Shown here: positions 9,185 through 18,912 of the stretch, in pieces
Layout: the number at the start of each line of letters is the position of its first letter
Position numbering within the stretch: the stretch's first letter is position 1
Source: Pseudoalteromonas byunsanensis
GTDB lineage: Bacteria > Pseudomonadota > Gammaproteobacteria > Enterobacterales > Alteromonadaceae
NCBI RefSeq assembly: GCF_001854475.1
Contig: NZ_MNAN01000033.1
Coordinates: 2,501 to 52,691 of the forward strand
DNA length: 50,191 bases
Reading direction: 5' to 3'
Translations under genes and position numbers: made by a program
Notes under the pieces: generated by a model
What the model was told of the DNA's origin: nothing
Databases searched by the model: none
The model's input: the letters and a program-made list of their open reading frames with translations, nothing else

Positions 9185-10012
9185 TTACAAAGGCAAGCGG
9201 TTTTGCTTGATATAATTCGCAATATTGTCGACGGTATTAACCCAATAGCCATTTTCGGGCTCCTTTAGGTAACTAACTAGCCGCTCCAGCGCCTCTTTAT
9301 CTACCGTATACATCCCCCTTTCCCCTACATCATGCCCAGCAAGTATGACCCAACTATGACGAAACCTTAATAACTCCAACATTTGTTTGATTTCTTCGAA
9401 GCTCATACCATCGATACGGATCCCTGTTAGCTGTGCAAAATCTGTATAGGTTGGGTCGTTTGCCGTTTCATCCAACCATGTGCGACCTGATTCAAACATA
9501 TTAGCTATCACAGGCACGTAACTTTTAACATCGCGCCCTCGACCTACAAACGTATTTCCACAAGGATATGCAAACGATCTTGGTCTTACTTTCAAGTTCT
9601 TTTCAATGTACACATTGGTTTGCTCAATATCCCTGCGAAGCCAGTCAAGGTTGGTTTGCTCCAAACCTTTATTTTGCTCTCTTAACCATTGAAAGTTACC
9701 TGTACATAAATGTGAAGTTGTATGATTTCCAATTTCATGACCGTTTTTTACCACTTTCTGCCAATCCGATAAACGCTCCGCCACTTTATCTCGCATAACA
9801 TAGAAAGTGGCTTTTATGTCATGCTTATCTAGTATCGGTAGGCCTATATCCAATTGACTTTGCTTACCATCGTCAAAAGTTATACTCACCGCATTGTTCG
9901 CACCATTCGGATAAAAGGATTGCTCATTTTTCGCCTCGCTTGCGAAGCTCAAAGAGCATACACTCATCAGCACACAAGCTGTCAATCTGATACTCTGAGT
10001 TGTGCTCTTCAC
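9185..10012 (-). CDS. Secreted polysaccharide deacetylase (NodB/CE4 domain)
   Basis: A 275-residue protein with a Sec signal peptide (about 1-24, ending SFAS). It removes N- or O-acetyl groups from a polysaccharide, probably in the periplasm. CE4 motif 1 is SITFDDG (Asp47, Asp48). The metal-binding motif is GNHTTSHL (His97, His101). Motif 3-like FAYPCGN and the late His motif ILAGHDVG complete the site. The substrate cannot be told. It sits directly upstream of the spc operon on the same strand where the S10 operon would be expected. Confidence 0.85.
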   Translation of the reverse strand: MKSTTQSIRLTACVLMSVCSLSFASEAKNEQSFYPNGANNAVSITFDDGKQSQLDIGLPILDKHDIKATFYVMRDKVAERLSDWQKVVKNGHEIGNHTTSHLCTGNFQWLREQNKGLEQTNLDWLRRDIEQTNVYIEKNLKVRPRSFAYPCGNTFVGRGRDVKSYVPVIANMFESGRTWLDETANDPTYTDFAQLTGIRIDGMSFEEIKQMLELLRFRHSWVILAGHDVGERGMYTVDKEALERLVSYLKEPENGYWVNTVDNIANYIKQNRLPL

Positions 10013-10230
10013 TCATAATTCCTTAATGATGATATAACTGTGTTTTACTAGAGCATGACTCCAAACCGCGTTCAAATGAATAATATTGAATTTGCTTGAG
10101 TGATGGAAGTCAAAGCCATCATTTACACTCTGTGTATATAGCAAATGTGATTTCACAGCTTCCCTCGTACCCTGTCTATTAAACAACGTTTACCAACCTA
10201 ACAAGTTCATACATTACCAAAATTAAGACA

Positions 10231-10254
10231 TTAAAAAGGGGCTGCTAAGCCCCT
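10231..10254 (-). terminator. Intrinsic terminator after the AsmA-family gene
   Basis: Stem AGGGGCT / AGCCCCT with a 4-base loop, followed on the minus strand by a T-run (10236-10232). It lies 25 bases after the AsmA stop codon. The rest of 10013-10279 shows no gene. Confidence 0.8.
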
Positions 10255-10279
10255 AATAAAACCGATTAAACCGTTAAGA

Positions 10280-12220
10280 CTAGCCGCCAAATAGTCCTTT
10301 GAGTTTGTCTTTCAGCTTATCTTTGACTTTGTCTTTGGCCTTGTCTTTAGCTGCCCCGCTGAGGTCAAGGTTTACGCCAACTTTATGGAAAGGGCCTTTT
10401 ATGCGCAATGGTACTTTAAAGCCTGTACTGTCATCGCTGCTCGCTTGACCTTCTATAGTATCGACGATACCTGTCACCAGCCGATAGTTTACGTTGGTTT
10501 GTGGCAAGTCGACTTCGCCTTCACCAGTAATACGAATTAACGGGCTAGCGAGATAAAGATCTGTGTTACGCCCGACCCCATTGGTAAATATCAGACTACC
10601 TGTTAATGATGAAAAGTCGGTCTTTTGTTCGGGATTAAAATCGGAGTTAAGACCGTCTTTTAAAGATGAAAAGTCACCTTTTATCATTTCCTTCGCTTGG
10701 CGTGTCATCTCCGCAATATTTGCGCCTTTCACGCCTCCATCTTTAAGATCAAATGCAAATTTGCCAGCCAGTGCCGAAACAAAGTCTTTCTGACTTTGCC
10801 CTTGTGTTACCAACTGCCAATTCATACTGCCTTTACCTAGTATTTTATCAAACCCAACGGCATCACTAAGAAGTGGCTGTGCATTGATGCTATCAAGAGC
10901 AAACTGGGTATTTATTTTGTAAGGTACTCGACTAGCATCAACATTTACCGTCCCCTGTCCCGCACCTTCATAAGCATTAAACTTATCTAAGCCCAGATTA
11001 GCTACTCCATTTGCTAATGTCAGCGATAGTCGGTTTTCGCCTAGTTTAATCTCTCGCGCTTTAAGGCCCGTTGCACGCACGACAACACTCGCATCCAACG
11101 CATTCAACACCGATAAGTCGAGCTTAGTATCATCCCACACTATTGGTGTTGCGCTCTTATCAGTCGTTTTCTCTTCTGGCGGTACTACTGGCTCTGGCAA
11201 ATAGGGATTTAGGTCAAGCATTCCCAAATCTACATTGGCGTTTACATTTAGGCGCTCACCTAGCACTACTGTACTTTGTCCTGATATAGACAATTCATCT
11301 AATTTAGCAGTGAGTTTTTCAAGCGTAAAAGTCTGCTCTTGCATACTCATGCTTCCTTTTATTTCAAACGCGTTGAAAGCATCTCCTTTGGCGTTGAGCT
11401 CAACCCCCTGCCACTTTGCAATGGCTTTCACAGAATCCCCTTTTAAGTTCAGCTCACCCTGTATATCTGCGCCCATTTGAGCGACTTGACCGTTAAAACT
11501 CATGTTAACAAGTGCTGAGTTGACAGCTTGTGTCACATTAAATGTGTCACCTGTGAGCAACTTTGCAGGTGTTGACAAAGTCGCATTCAATTCAAATACT
11601 TGCTGTTGGTAGGTGATTGCACCAGCAATTGCCAACGTCTCATATAGGGAAGGTAGTTGTACGCTCACTTCGATATCACTTAACTGATGCTGTGCACCAC
11701 TTTGAGCATCTTTAAAAGTAAACTTGCCACCATAAATAGCGACTTCACCAAGCTTAATATCAAAGTTCTCTGGTAATGATATAGCTTTGCCTGATTTATG
11801 CTTTGACTCTGTACGCGTTGGGGCTTCTTGTTTTGGCAAGATCTGCCAATTCGCGACACCATTTTTATCTACTTCCAATAAAATATCTGGCTCACGAATG
11901 ACAAACTTTTCCAATTTTGCTGCACCAGTAAACACAGACAACCAAGGAATAAAGACTTCTAACGATTGCATACTGACCATATCAGGGCGTGAACCTGTTG
12001 CGGCATTGGCAAAATACACATCATGCAATTCAATCTTAAGACTAGGTATAACAGATAGCTCACTTTGGCCCATGATTGTAAGCTGTCGCCCTGTGTTTAA
12101 TTCAACCTGTTCAGACAATTCACTTATAATTCGGTCTTTGGGGATTAAAAAAGGCGCAGCAAGTGCCACTGCGACTATGACCAAAATGGCACCACCCAGT
12201 ATCTTCAACACGGTTTTCAT
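10280..12220 (-). CDS. AsmA family protein
   Basis: A 646-residue envelope protein with one N-terminal membrane anchor (residues 4-27, LKILGGAILVIVAVALAAPF) and a long beta-rich periplasmic body. This is the AsmA/TamB-like bridge architecture linked to lipid or outer-membrane protein transport. The N-terminal motif LNTGRQLTIMGQSELSVIPS and the C-terminal AsmA_2-like region FKVPLRIKGPFHKVGVNLDL support the call. The last ~25 residues are a Lys/Asp repeat (KDKAKDKVKDKLKDKLKGLF), probably an amphipathic helix. It is monocistronic with its own terminator. The exact role among AsmA paralogues is unknown. Confidence 0.85.
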   Translation of the reverse strand: MKTVLKILGGAILVIVAVALAAPFLIPKDRIISELSEQVELNTGRQLTIMGQSELSVIPSLKIELHDVYFANAATGSRPDMVSMQSLEVFIPWLSVFTGAAKLEKFVIREPDILLEVDKNGVANWQILPKQEAPTRTESKHKSGKAISLPENFDIKLGEVAIYGGKFTFKDAQSGAQHQLSDIEVSVQLPSLYETLAIAGAITYQQQVFELNATLSTPAKLLTGDTFNVTQAVNSALVNMSFNGQVAQMGADIQGELNLKGDSVKAIAKWQGVELNAKGDAFNAFEIKGSMSMQEQTFTLEKLTAKLDELSISGQSTVVLGERLNVNANVDLGMLDLNPYLPEPVVPPEEKTTDKSATPIVWDDTKLDLSVLNALDASVVVRATGLKAREIKLGENRLSLTLANGVANLGLDKFNAYEGAGQGTVNVDASRVPYKINTQFALDSINAQPLLSDAVGFDKILGKGSMNWQLVTQGQSQKDFVSALAGKFAFDLKDGGVKGANIAEMTRQAKEMIKGDFSSLKDGLNSDFNPEQKTDFSSLTGSLIFTNGVGRNTDLYLASPLIRITGEGEVDLPQTNVNYRLVTGIVDTIEGQASSDDSTGFKVPLRIKGPFHKVGVNLDLSGAAKDKAKDKVKDKLKDKLKGLFGG

Positions 12221-12464
12221 AACATTCCTTAATTTATACTTAGCTCAAGTCAGTACTACTATAGTAGCGCTGCTCCCCCCTAAATTCATGCATATTTATG
12301 ATAATACCGAGAAAAACTCCTTAAGCTTGCGAATCGAGCCATTATAAAACTAGTAAATGTCATCGCGTGGATTGTAACTTCAAGATTCTTAGGTATGATC
12401 GCCCGCCCTTGTCAGTTTTAACTGGCAGCGGCTAAACTCTTATGATGAATTTTTAAGCTAATGT

Positions 12465-13649
12465 GTGGAGACCCAAACCAGCATGAAGAAGTTGCTCATT
12501 TCCCCGTCAAAAATGGCTCTTGGTGAACAAGAAAGCCAGATTTACCAAAATATTTTGAAGCAAGCGACGGAGATCAGTTTAAACCTGATGGCGGTGAAAG
12601 TAGACAACCATCCAGAAGACTTCCTACTGTGGTGTTACGAGCTATTAGATATCGCAAAAAACCGCATAAATTTTGATTTACTGGATGACCATCAACTCCC
12701 TACCGTAAAAAAGCTACAGGACTTACTGAGCAACGCTATTAGCTTTTTGCAACTTAAGACATTACGTATTACACCTTGGCCAGTACTCGTTTCATTCATC
12801 GAGCAACATAGTGAAATACTAGCGCTAGGTGAGCAAATGAAACTACTCAACTATCTGGCGGATAAGCGCGCTATACCACTAAAAGAAATGATAGTCGAAG
12901 ACCGACTGGCATTTAGCGGTAAACATGCAGCTTCGCTAGATACCAGTATTTACGACTTTGATGTAGAGTGGTTTAGCTCAACAAAAACTGCGAAAGGCTT
13001 TCATCAACTGCTAGCTGATTTACCAGGGGCGTTCGATGACGCTCTCTCTCATATCCCTCTCGAAGGAGAGGTTAGCGAACACGACTACCAGCAATTTATA
13101 ATTGCCTACTTTATGGCTTTTAACAGTTGTGAAGAAAAGCCGACCCTTGCGCCAGCCACACGATTGCTCGCAATGCGCCGCCCTGATGTATTTACCCCTA
13201 TCACCAGTTCAAAATTAGACCCACTGTGCTCAGCACTGGGTATCACGAAACTCAACAACCGTGATTTTGAAAGATATTGGCAAGATGTCGTCCTATCCAT
13301 ACACGCCATGCCGTGGTTTACCAAGCCAAATGCAGCAAACGAGTTTGAACGTGAACTTGAGGGTATCAAAGCACTACTACCTTGCTGGTTTTATTATGCT
13401 GATAAAGAGACGGCAGACAACTCAAACTATATTAAGTTGCTCAATAAACCAACACGTACCTCAAGCGCATCAGGAAAAAGAGCAACACGTCGTGGTAAAG
13501 AATCTGCACAAGTGTTGGTTGATAGAGCACTTAGCGATGACTCCATTCCGGAGCATATTCGTGCCAAGCGCGACTCTATCGTCGCTGAGGTAGAGAAAGG
13601 TCGCAGTGTGGATGAAACTATTTCATTAATGCGCACCATTTTTGGCTAA
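12465..13649 (+). CDS. Unrecognised cytoplasmic protein
   Basis: A 394-residue soluble protein with no signal peptide or membrane segment that I cannot assign. The annotated start is a GTG; an ATG at 12483 (MKKLLISPSKMALGEQ) is an alternative, with GGAG 12 bases upstream. The N-terminal half is helical. A distinctive central block reads TRLLAMRRPDVFTPITSSKL then LGITKLNNRDFERYWQDVV and SIHAMPWF. A basic Ser/Lys/Arg-rich linker (SSASGKRATRRGKES) precedes a helical C-terminal tail. The block resembles conserved regions of uncharacterised proteins, but no function is claimed. It is a single gene between divergent AsmA and the TorF gene. Confidence 0.75.
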   Translation: METQTSMKKLLISPSKMALGEQESQIYQNILKQATEISLNLMAVKVDNHPEDFLLWCYELLDIAKNRINFDLLDDHQLPTVKKLQDLLSNAISFLQLKTLRITPWPVLVSFIEQHSEILALGEQMKLLNYLADKRAIPLKEMIVEDRLAFSGKHAASLDTSIYDFDVEWFSSTKTAKGFHQLLADLPGAFDDALSHIPLEGEVSEHDYQQFIIAYFMAFNSCEEKPTLAPATRLLAMRRPDVFTPITSSKLDPLCSALGITKLNNRDFERYWQDVVLSIHAMPWFTKPNAANEFERELEGIKALLPCWFYYADKETADNSNYIKLLNKPTRTSSASGKRATRRGKESAQVLVDRALSDDSIPEHIRAKRDSIVAEVEKGRSVDETISLMRTIFG

Positions 13650-13665
13650 CATTTATTATTTTCAT

Positions 13666-13698
13666 TTTGCACATGTACTTGCTAGGTACATGTGCAAA
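13666..13698. terminator. Perfect 13-base inverted repeat downstream of the unknown gene
   Basis: Arms TTTGCACATGTAC / GTACATGTGCAAA with a 7-base spacer lie 17 bases after the stop. The T-run on the plus side is short (TTTC), so this is either a weak terminator or a protein-binding dyad. Confidence 0.5.
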
Positions 13699-13877
13699 TT
13701 TCATCTAGAGCGCACCATATCAGTGCGTAATTTAATCACCTCAATCTAAATCACATCTTAATAAAGCCAGTTAAGTTCAAATATTTCAATGGAATACAGT
13801 AAATATTCAATTTTTCAAAAAATTGGCGTAAGCGTTGCTAATATTAATAATATCTCACAGCGCTCTAAGGAAACATA

Positions 13878-14546
13878 ATGAACAAAACAGCTCCTTTATT
13901 AGCTTTAGCTTTTCTATCTATTAGCTCTTTTAACTCACAGGCAGCAGTCACAGCCAACGTAGCTGCTAGCTCTAATTATTACTGGCGAGGTATAACACAA
14001 ACCGATGACGGTGCCGCGGTATCAGGAGGACTTGACTACAGCAACGACAGCGGCTTTTACGCCGGTACTTGGATGTCTAACGTAGACTTTGGTGATCAAA
14101 CTAGTTACGAATTGGATATTTACGGAGGTTTCAGTGGCGAGACTCAAGGCTTAGGTTATGACATTGGCTATCTGTATTATGCTTATCCTGATGCTGAAGG
14201 TGATAGTGACTTTGGTGAGATATATGCCTCTTTGAGCTGGCAATGGTTGAGCGTAAAAGCAAGTTACATGACCCACGCACAAGACGATGCAAGCTCAGAA
14301 GAGGACATGTTGTACCTAGAGCTCAACGCCAGTTTTAATGTATTCAACGACAGCGAGCTGGCAATTCATATCGCACGCTCTAGTGGTGACACCATTATGG
14401 AGTGGACTGCAGAAGATGACAGCTATATGGATTATGGTGTAAGCCTGAGCAAAGCAGGCTTTACTCTAGGTTTGGTTAAAACAGATTTAGATTCACAAGA
14501 CGACGTCAAAGCTTATATCCAATACAGCGTTGACTTCGACTTGTAA
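13878..14546 (+). CDS. TorF family putative porin (TIGR02001)
   Basis: A 222-residue outer-membrane protein with a signal peptide (1-22, ending SQA). The family hallmark is SSNYYWRGITQTDDGAAVSG followed by GLDYSNDSGFYAGTWMSNVDF, then alternating beta strands to a short C-terminus YIQYSVDFDL. Members are thought to be outer-membrane channels, but solute and mechanism are not established. SD AAGGAAAC lies just before the ATG. Monocistronic, closed by the terminator at 14576-14595. Confidence 0.88.
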   Translation: MNKTAPLLALAFLSISSFNSQAAVTANVAASSNYYWRGITQTDDGAAVSGGLDYSNDSGFYAGTWMSNVDFGDQTSYELDIYGGFSGETQGLGYDIGYLYYAYPDAEGDSDFGEIYASLSWQWLSVKASYMTHAQDDASSEEDMLYLELNASFNVFNDSELAIHIARSSGDTIMEWTAEDDSYMDYGVSLSKAGFTLGLVKTDLDSQDDVKAYIQYSVDFDL

Positions 14547-14575
14547 CAGAATTTTAAATACTTGCTGCAAAACTC

Positions 14576-14595
14576 AGGGCCGAAAGGCCCTTTTC
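14576..14595 (+). terminator. Intrinsic terminator after the porin gene
   Basis: Stem AGGGCC / GGCCCT with a GAAA tetraloop and TTTT following. It lies 30 bases after the TorF stop and just before the end of the convergent aldo/keto reductase gene. Confidence 0.8.
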
Positions 14596-14606
14596 ATGTT
14601 TACCTA

Positions 14607-15503
14607 CTAAGGCACGCTGTGCCCTTTTGATGCTTGCCAAATACGATACCACTGCTCTTTGTTCAAAGTCAGTCGCAGCGCTGCCACTGCACTTTTCACT
14701 CGCTCACTATTGCCTGTGCCTAACACTACAGATGGAGCACTGGGTAGTTTAAGCAGCCAAGCATAAGCCACCTGATCGACCGATGATGCTCCTACTTCTG
14801 CGGCAACTTGATTTAATACATTCAACAAGCGTTGTGCTTTTTCATCTTCTTTAGAAAATAATCTACCGCCTGCAAGAGGCGACCAAATCATTGGACAGAC
14901 GTTCAGCTGCTGACACTGATCTAAAGTCCCATCATCCAGCGCTTTCATTTCGTAGACAGAGCACTCTATTTGATTAGTAACTAGAGGAAAGTCTAAACGT
15001 GACTGCAGCAATGAAAATTGCGACGGCGTGAAGTTAGAGACACCAAAGTGCAGCACATCCCCTTGCTGTTTAAGCGTCGTGAAAGCATCTGCAACTTCGT
15101 CGGCTAACATCAAATAATCTGGACGATGAATAAGTAGCACGTCCAACCTATCAGTGTTGAAATTCTTTAAACTTTGCTGTGCCGAGGCAATAATATGCGC
15201 TTTACTAGCATCATAGTGATTTGCCTTACCCGCCAGCCCTTTTTTTGCCAATGCTGGACGAATGCCACATTTAGTAATGATGTTAATATCGTCACGTACA
15301 TGAGGCGCCAACTTCAATGCTCTACCAAATGCGGCCTCACATTCATACTGACCATAGATATCAGCATGGTCCGTATCGCAAATTCCCAACTCAATACAGT
15401 CTTGTAAAAAACCTAAGCACTGTTGATCACTCCACTGCCAATCCAGTAGTCGCCAAAACCCCTGTACTAAAGGTCCGATAACTCTTTGTCTTTGCTTACT
15501 CAT
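14607..15503 (-). CDS. Aldo/keto reductase (YdhF-like)
   Basis: NAD(P)H-dependent oxidoreductase with a TIM-barrel fold (298 residues). The N-terminal strand [13 protein letters not shown], the catalytic region [20 protein letters not shown] (Asp and Tyr of the tetrad), TKCGIRP (Lys) and [10 protein letters not shown] (His) are all present. The C-terminal cofactor region is [14 protein letters not shown]. The sequence is closest in character to the YdhF group. The start overlaps purT by 4 bases (ATGA), so it is translationally coupled to it. The substrate is unknown. Confidence 0.88.
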   Translation of the reverse strand: MSKQRQRVIGPLVQGFWRLLDWQWSDQQCLGFLQDCIELGICDTDHADIYGQYECEAAFGRALKLAPHVRDDINIITKCGIRPALAKKGLAGKANHYDASKAHIIASAQQSLKNFNTDRLDVLLIHRPDYLMLADEVADAFTTLKQQGDVLHFGVSNFTPSQFSLLQSRLDFPLVTNQIECSVYEMKALDDGTLDQCQQLNVCPMIWSPLAGGRLFSKEDEKAQRLLNVLNQVAAEVGASSVDQVAYAWLLKLPSAPSVVLGTGNSERVKSAVAALRLTLNKEQWYRIWQASKGHSVP

Positions 15504-16687
15504 AGTGAAATAACTACCGATTCTGACGCCTGCATTGCTTTGTTAACAGCCTGTTCGGACGAGTCAGCGCGCGCCAATGTCACGCCCATGCGTCTTGTTC
15601 CAACAACCTCTGGTTTTCCGAATAAGCGTACCTGTGTATTAATGCTCGAAAGTGCAGACTTAAGTCCATCATATTGAACCTGATCTGACTGACCTGAAAC
15701 AAGAATAACACTCGATGCTGATGGACCATGAAAATGAATGTTTGGTATAGGCAGCCCCAGAATAGCTCGAACATGTAACGCAAATTCACTGAGATCTTGA
15801 GATATCAAAGTCACCATTCCGGTATCATGAGGCCTTGGCGATACCTCACTAAAGTAAACGTCATCACCTTTAACAAATAGCTCAACGCCAAATAAACCTC
15901 GACCACCAAGTGCTTCTGTTATTTTGCGAGCGATTTCTTGGCTGCGAGTTAAGGCCAGTTCGCTCATCTTCTGAGGCTGCCAACTTTGTTGATAGTCACC
16001 GTTCTCTTGTCTATGACCTATCGGCTCACAGAAGCTTGTGCCATCAATATGACGAATGGTCAATAATGTGATCTCATAATCAAAGTCTACAAAACCTTCA
16101 ACGATCACTCTCCCTTGCCCAGCGCGCCCACCTTCTTGTGCATACAGCCAAGCTGACTCAACATCTTGCACAGACTTCACCACACTCTGCCCTTTACCTG
16201 ATGAGCTCATGATCGGTTTGACAACACACGGCATACCAATTTCGGCAATAGCGTGTTTAAAGTCTTCCAATGTGTCAACAAAGCGATATGAAGACGTAGC
16301 AATATTCAGCTCTTCTGCTGCAAGACGTCGAATTCCTTCGCGATTCATCGTCAATTGTGCGGCTTTTGCGCTGGGTACAACAGTAAACCCCTCCGCTTCA
16401 AGCGCGACTAGCTTATCAGTAGCAATTGCTTCAATTTCAGGCACTATATAATCCGGTTGCTCTTGTTTAATAACCGCTTCCAAGCGCTCACCATCTAGCA
16501 TTGAAAGCACATAGCTTCGATCAGCTACCTGCATAGCAGGTGCATTGGCGTACCTATCCAGCACCACAACTTCACAGCCCAGACGCTTAAACTCAATGAC
16601 GACTTCTTTGCCAAGCTCTCCGCCGCCACACAACAATACTTTACACGCGGTCGCAGAAAACGGCGTGCCCAGTGGTTTAATTTTCAT
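15500..16687 (-). CDS. purT: Formate-dependent phosphoribosylglycinamide formyltransferase
   Basis: PurT makes formyl-GAR from GAR, formate and ATP in de novo purine synthesis, independent of folate (395 residues). The N-terminal nucleotide-binding region is [20 protein letters not shown]. The ATP-grasp core has [18 protein letters not shown] and [18 protein letters not shown], and the catalytic end has [20 protein letters not shown] followed by [11 protein letters not shown]. Length matches the E. coli enzyme (392). It is first in a two-gene unit with the aldo/keto reductase. Confidence 0.97.
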   Translation of the reverse strand: MKIKPLGTPFSATACKVLLCGGGELGKEVVIEFKRLGCEVVVLDRYANAPAMQVADRSYVLSMLDGERLEAVIKQEQPDYIVPEIEAIATDKLVALEAEGFTVVPSAKAAQLTMNREGIRRLAAEELNIATSSYRFVDTLEDFKHAIAEIGMPCVVKPIMSSSGKGQSVVKSVQDVESAWLYAQEGGRAGQGRVIVEGFVDFDYEITLLTIRHIDGTSFCEPIGHRQENGDYQQSWQPQKMSELALTRSQEIARKITEALGGRGLFGVELFVKGDDVYFSEVSPRPHDTGMVTLISQDLSEFALHVRAILGLPIPNIHFHGPSASSVILVSGQSDQVQYDGLKSALSSINTQVRLFGKPEVVGTRRMGVTLARADSSEQAVNKAMQASESVVISL

Positions 16688-16723
16688 TTATTTTCCTATG
16701 GTAACTAGTCACTGAAATTTTTA

Positions 16724-17386
16724 TTACTGAATACTTACATGCGCCGTAAAAGGCTTTTCATCATTAAGTTGCAAACGCAAGCTCGCATTATTTGTCAGTT
16801 TGCCCACCCCCTTTGGGGTACCAGTTAAAATAACATCACCAGGCAATAATGTGCAAAATCGACAGATCTCCAATAACAGCTTTTCATATGCAAATATCAT
16901 CATCTGTGAGTGGCCAACTTGCTTTAGCTCGTTGTTAAGCCAAAATTGCATCTTATTGTTTTGTAACTGTTCAACGGCGGTAACAGGAGAAAATGCAGTG
17001 ATAGGACAGCTGCCATCGTATGCCTTGGCACGCTCCCAAGGATGACCAAGCTTTTTGAGTTTATCTTGTTCATCACGTAGCGTTAAATCCAGCGCCAGCC
17101 CAACCCCGACAATACCTTCTAACGGTGAAGCGCAATGTTTATCAAGTTTCCTGCCAACCAATAACGCGATTTCAGCTTCGAAGTGATGTGTTCCTAAAGC
17201 TGCATCTAAAACAACCTCGCCTTCAAATGCTTGGTAGGCAGTCGTTGGTTTAATAAAGATCAAAGGAACTGAGGGGATGGGGTTGTTGAGTTCTTGTGCG
17301 TGCGCAATGTAGTTGCGTCCTACACACACTACCTTCCCTGTAGGCAAGTCAACCTCATTGCCATTTGCCCATTGATGTCTATACAT
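16724..17386 (-). CDS. Fumarylacetoacetate hydrolase family protein (YcgM-like)
   Basis: A 220-residue FAH-domain enzyme, likely an acylpyruvate hydrolase or oxaloacetate-type decarboxylase. The family features are GKVVCVGRNYIAHAQELNN, the metal-binding HHFEAEIALLVGRKL, the stretch VGLALDLTLRDEQDKLKKLG, KAYDGSCP and the C-terminal GDVILTGTPKGVGKL. Length and motif order match E. coli YcgM (219). It lies 36 bases upstream of purT on the same strand. The exact substrate is inferred only from the subfamily. Confidence 0.9.
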   Translation of the reverse strand: MYRHQWANGNEVDLPTGKVVCVGRNYIAHAQELNNPIPSVPLIFIKPTTAYQAFEGEVVLDAALGTHHFEAEIALLVGRKLDKHCASPLEGIVGVGLALDLTLRDEQDKLKKLGHPWERAKAYDGSCPITAFSPVTAVEQLQNNKMQFWLNNELKQVGHSQMMIFAYEKLLLEICRFCTLLPGDVILTGTPKGVGKLTNNASLRLQLNDEKPFTAHVSIQ

Positions 17387-17521
17387 AATTTCTCCACCTA
17401 GCGTATACAGCTTGATTAAACTTCACAGCTATATAATAAACCAGTCAACTATGAATGAAATCACTACATGCCAACAAATTTGTAATAATGACTATCACAG
17501 AGAATTATATAAAACATTGTT

Positions 17522-18223
17522 TTATAAAGTGCTTGATGGGTCACTCTTCTCATTGATAGATACATCTCCACAGGCCGATGTTTTATCGTAGATATAGTGT
17601 GGGTCTAAACAAAACTTCACCCAGTCATCATCATCGAGAAAGCCTAGCTTTCTCATGAACTCCCCTAAACTCAATGGACCATAATCGGGCAGCAAAGCAT
17701 ATTCTACATATGCATCCAATGGTGTTATTTCATGTTGTACTGCAGACGAATCAAATAATGGCTGAAGATAGTTAAAGCGCATTGTGTTTGCTCTGCGTGA
17801 CAGGCGCAATTGCATGCCTTCACGAAAAAAATCTTGCGCTTGTTTGGCTAACTTATATTTATATCGATAAGCCATCGTTGAATCTTCAACGTGTTGCGAA
17901 ACCAATATAAGAGGAAACTGCGCTTCAACCATTTCCTCTTCTCTTTGGTAGGAAAGCTCTATATAGGCACTATTAGACAGCTCTGCGAGTGGCCTTTTAG
18001 TAACCAGATAAATCTCCCAGTCTGTTGCATCAGAAGTAAACAACTCTGCCGTAAAGTAGACTTTTTGAATAAACTCAGGGTAGCTTGTTCTTACGGAAAT
18101 AGGTTGTAGCTTCCAACCAAGGGTACCAGCTTCCAAAGTAGCCTCGCTTACTTTACCGATCACACTACACCCGGTGCCAACATACAACAAACCTATCAAT
18201 ACCAATATATGCTTAAGTCGCAT
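17522..18223 (-). CDS. Lipoprotein of the putative peptide operon
   Basis: A 233-residue protein with a lipoprotein signal (MRLKHILVLIGLLYVGTGCS, lipidated Cys19), so it should be membrane-anchored and exported. No known domain is recognised. The body is mixed alpha/beta and acidic at the end, with Cys near FCLDPHYIYDKTSACGD. Its first 11 bases overlap the end of the cupin gene, so it is co-translated with the operon. By position it could be an envelope partner, for example in export, immunity or anchoring of the small peptide's product, but this is inference only. Confidence 0.75.
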   Translation of the reverse strand: MRLKHILVLIGLLYVGTGCSVIGKVSEATLEAGTLGWKLQPISVRTSYPEFIQKVYFTAELFTSDATDWEIYLVTKRPLAELSNSAYIELSYQREEEMVEAQFPLILVSQHVEDSTMAYRYKYKLAKQAQDFFREGMQLRLSRRANTMRFNYLQPLFDSSAVQHEITPLDAYVEYALLPDYGPLSLGEFMRKLGFLDDDDWVKFCLDPHYIYDKTSACGDVSINEKSDPSSTL

Positions 18224-18911
18224 CGCTCAGCTCCTTAATAAATTGCCGAGCTTTGTCACTACTACTGATAACTGTGTCAATGATACGGCCAGTACGTGGG
18301 TCAAAAATAAACTGTTTATTTGTATTAGTTTCAAACATTAAATTTAATGAAATACTGAATGCGCTTGGTGCAACCTGCAGGTGAGCATCTTTTGAAGGTT
18401 CGTAATATATGACTTCATGCTTGCTTAACTGGTGAATGCCACAAAACTTTAAGCCACTGGCGCTGTCCACATCCAGTTCACGATTATGTTGGTACTGATA
18501 TAAGCGTGAAGTGTATCCAGGTCCATAGTAATTGGTCGTCAGAAATCCAAAGTTATGATCATGTAGACATTGGTAGACATTCATCTTGTCATTTTGCCTC
18601 TTCTGCTCACCATCAGGGTGCCAAAAACATACTCTAACTTGGAAAAATGGTGAGCGATTGACATGCAATACAAATGAATCATTGCCGTACATAGTGCCTG
18701 TCTCAACATCGAGAGCATGCTGCAAAACGTGCTCACTTACTACCTGACTTAGAAAGTACTTATTATTAGCCAGTAACTGCAATTGCATCGCTAAATGATG
18801 CAAATTGTGTTCATTTAAGCTTTCTGGCCCTTCATAACTAGCCGTTACATTTTCAATAAACTCTTGCAACGAGATAGCATGAGTTGTCGCGAATTTAAAC
18901 GAATATGTCAT
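18213..18911 (-). CDS. Cupin-like protein with a 3-His metal site, putative peptide-tailoring oxygenase
   Basis: A 232-residue soluble protein. Its core reads YQCLHDHNFGFLTTNYYGPG and later YYEPSKDAHLQVAPSAFSIS. His117, His119 and His177 are placed like the three Fe ligands of cysteine-dioxygenase-type cupins, on a double-stranded beta-helix. An Fe-dependent oxygenase is therefore possible but not shown. An N-terminal helical segment (about 15-70) precedes the barrel. It starts 1 base after the stop of the upstream gene, with AGG in front, and overlaps the lipoprotein gene. The context (a 39-residue peptide gene in the same unit) suggests it may act on that peptide. Confidence 0.7.
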   Translation of the reverse strand: MTYSFKFATTHAISLQEFIENVTASYEGPESLNEHNLHHLAMQLQLLANNKYFLSQVVSEHVLQHALDVETGTMYGNDSFVLHVNRSPFFQVRVCFWHPDGEQKRQNDKMNVYQCLHDHNFGFLTTNYYGPGYTSRLYQYQHNRELDVDSASGLKFCGIHQLSKHEVIYYEPSKDAHLQVAPSAFSISLNLMFETNTNKQFIFDPRTGRIIDTVISSSDKARQFIKELSDAT

Positions 18912-18912
18912 G

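Noticed and set aside
12461..12526. 21-codon frame starting at ATG 12461, possible leader peptide
   Set aside because: It has no own ribosome site and no attenuator-like structure follows.
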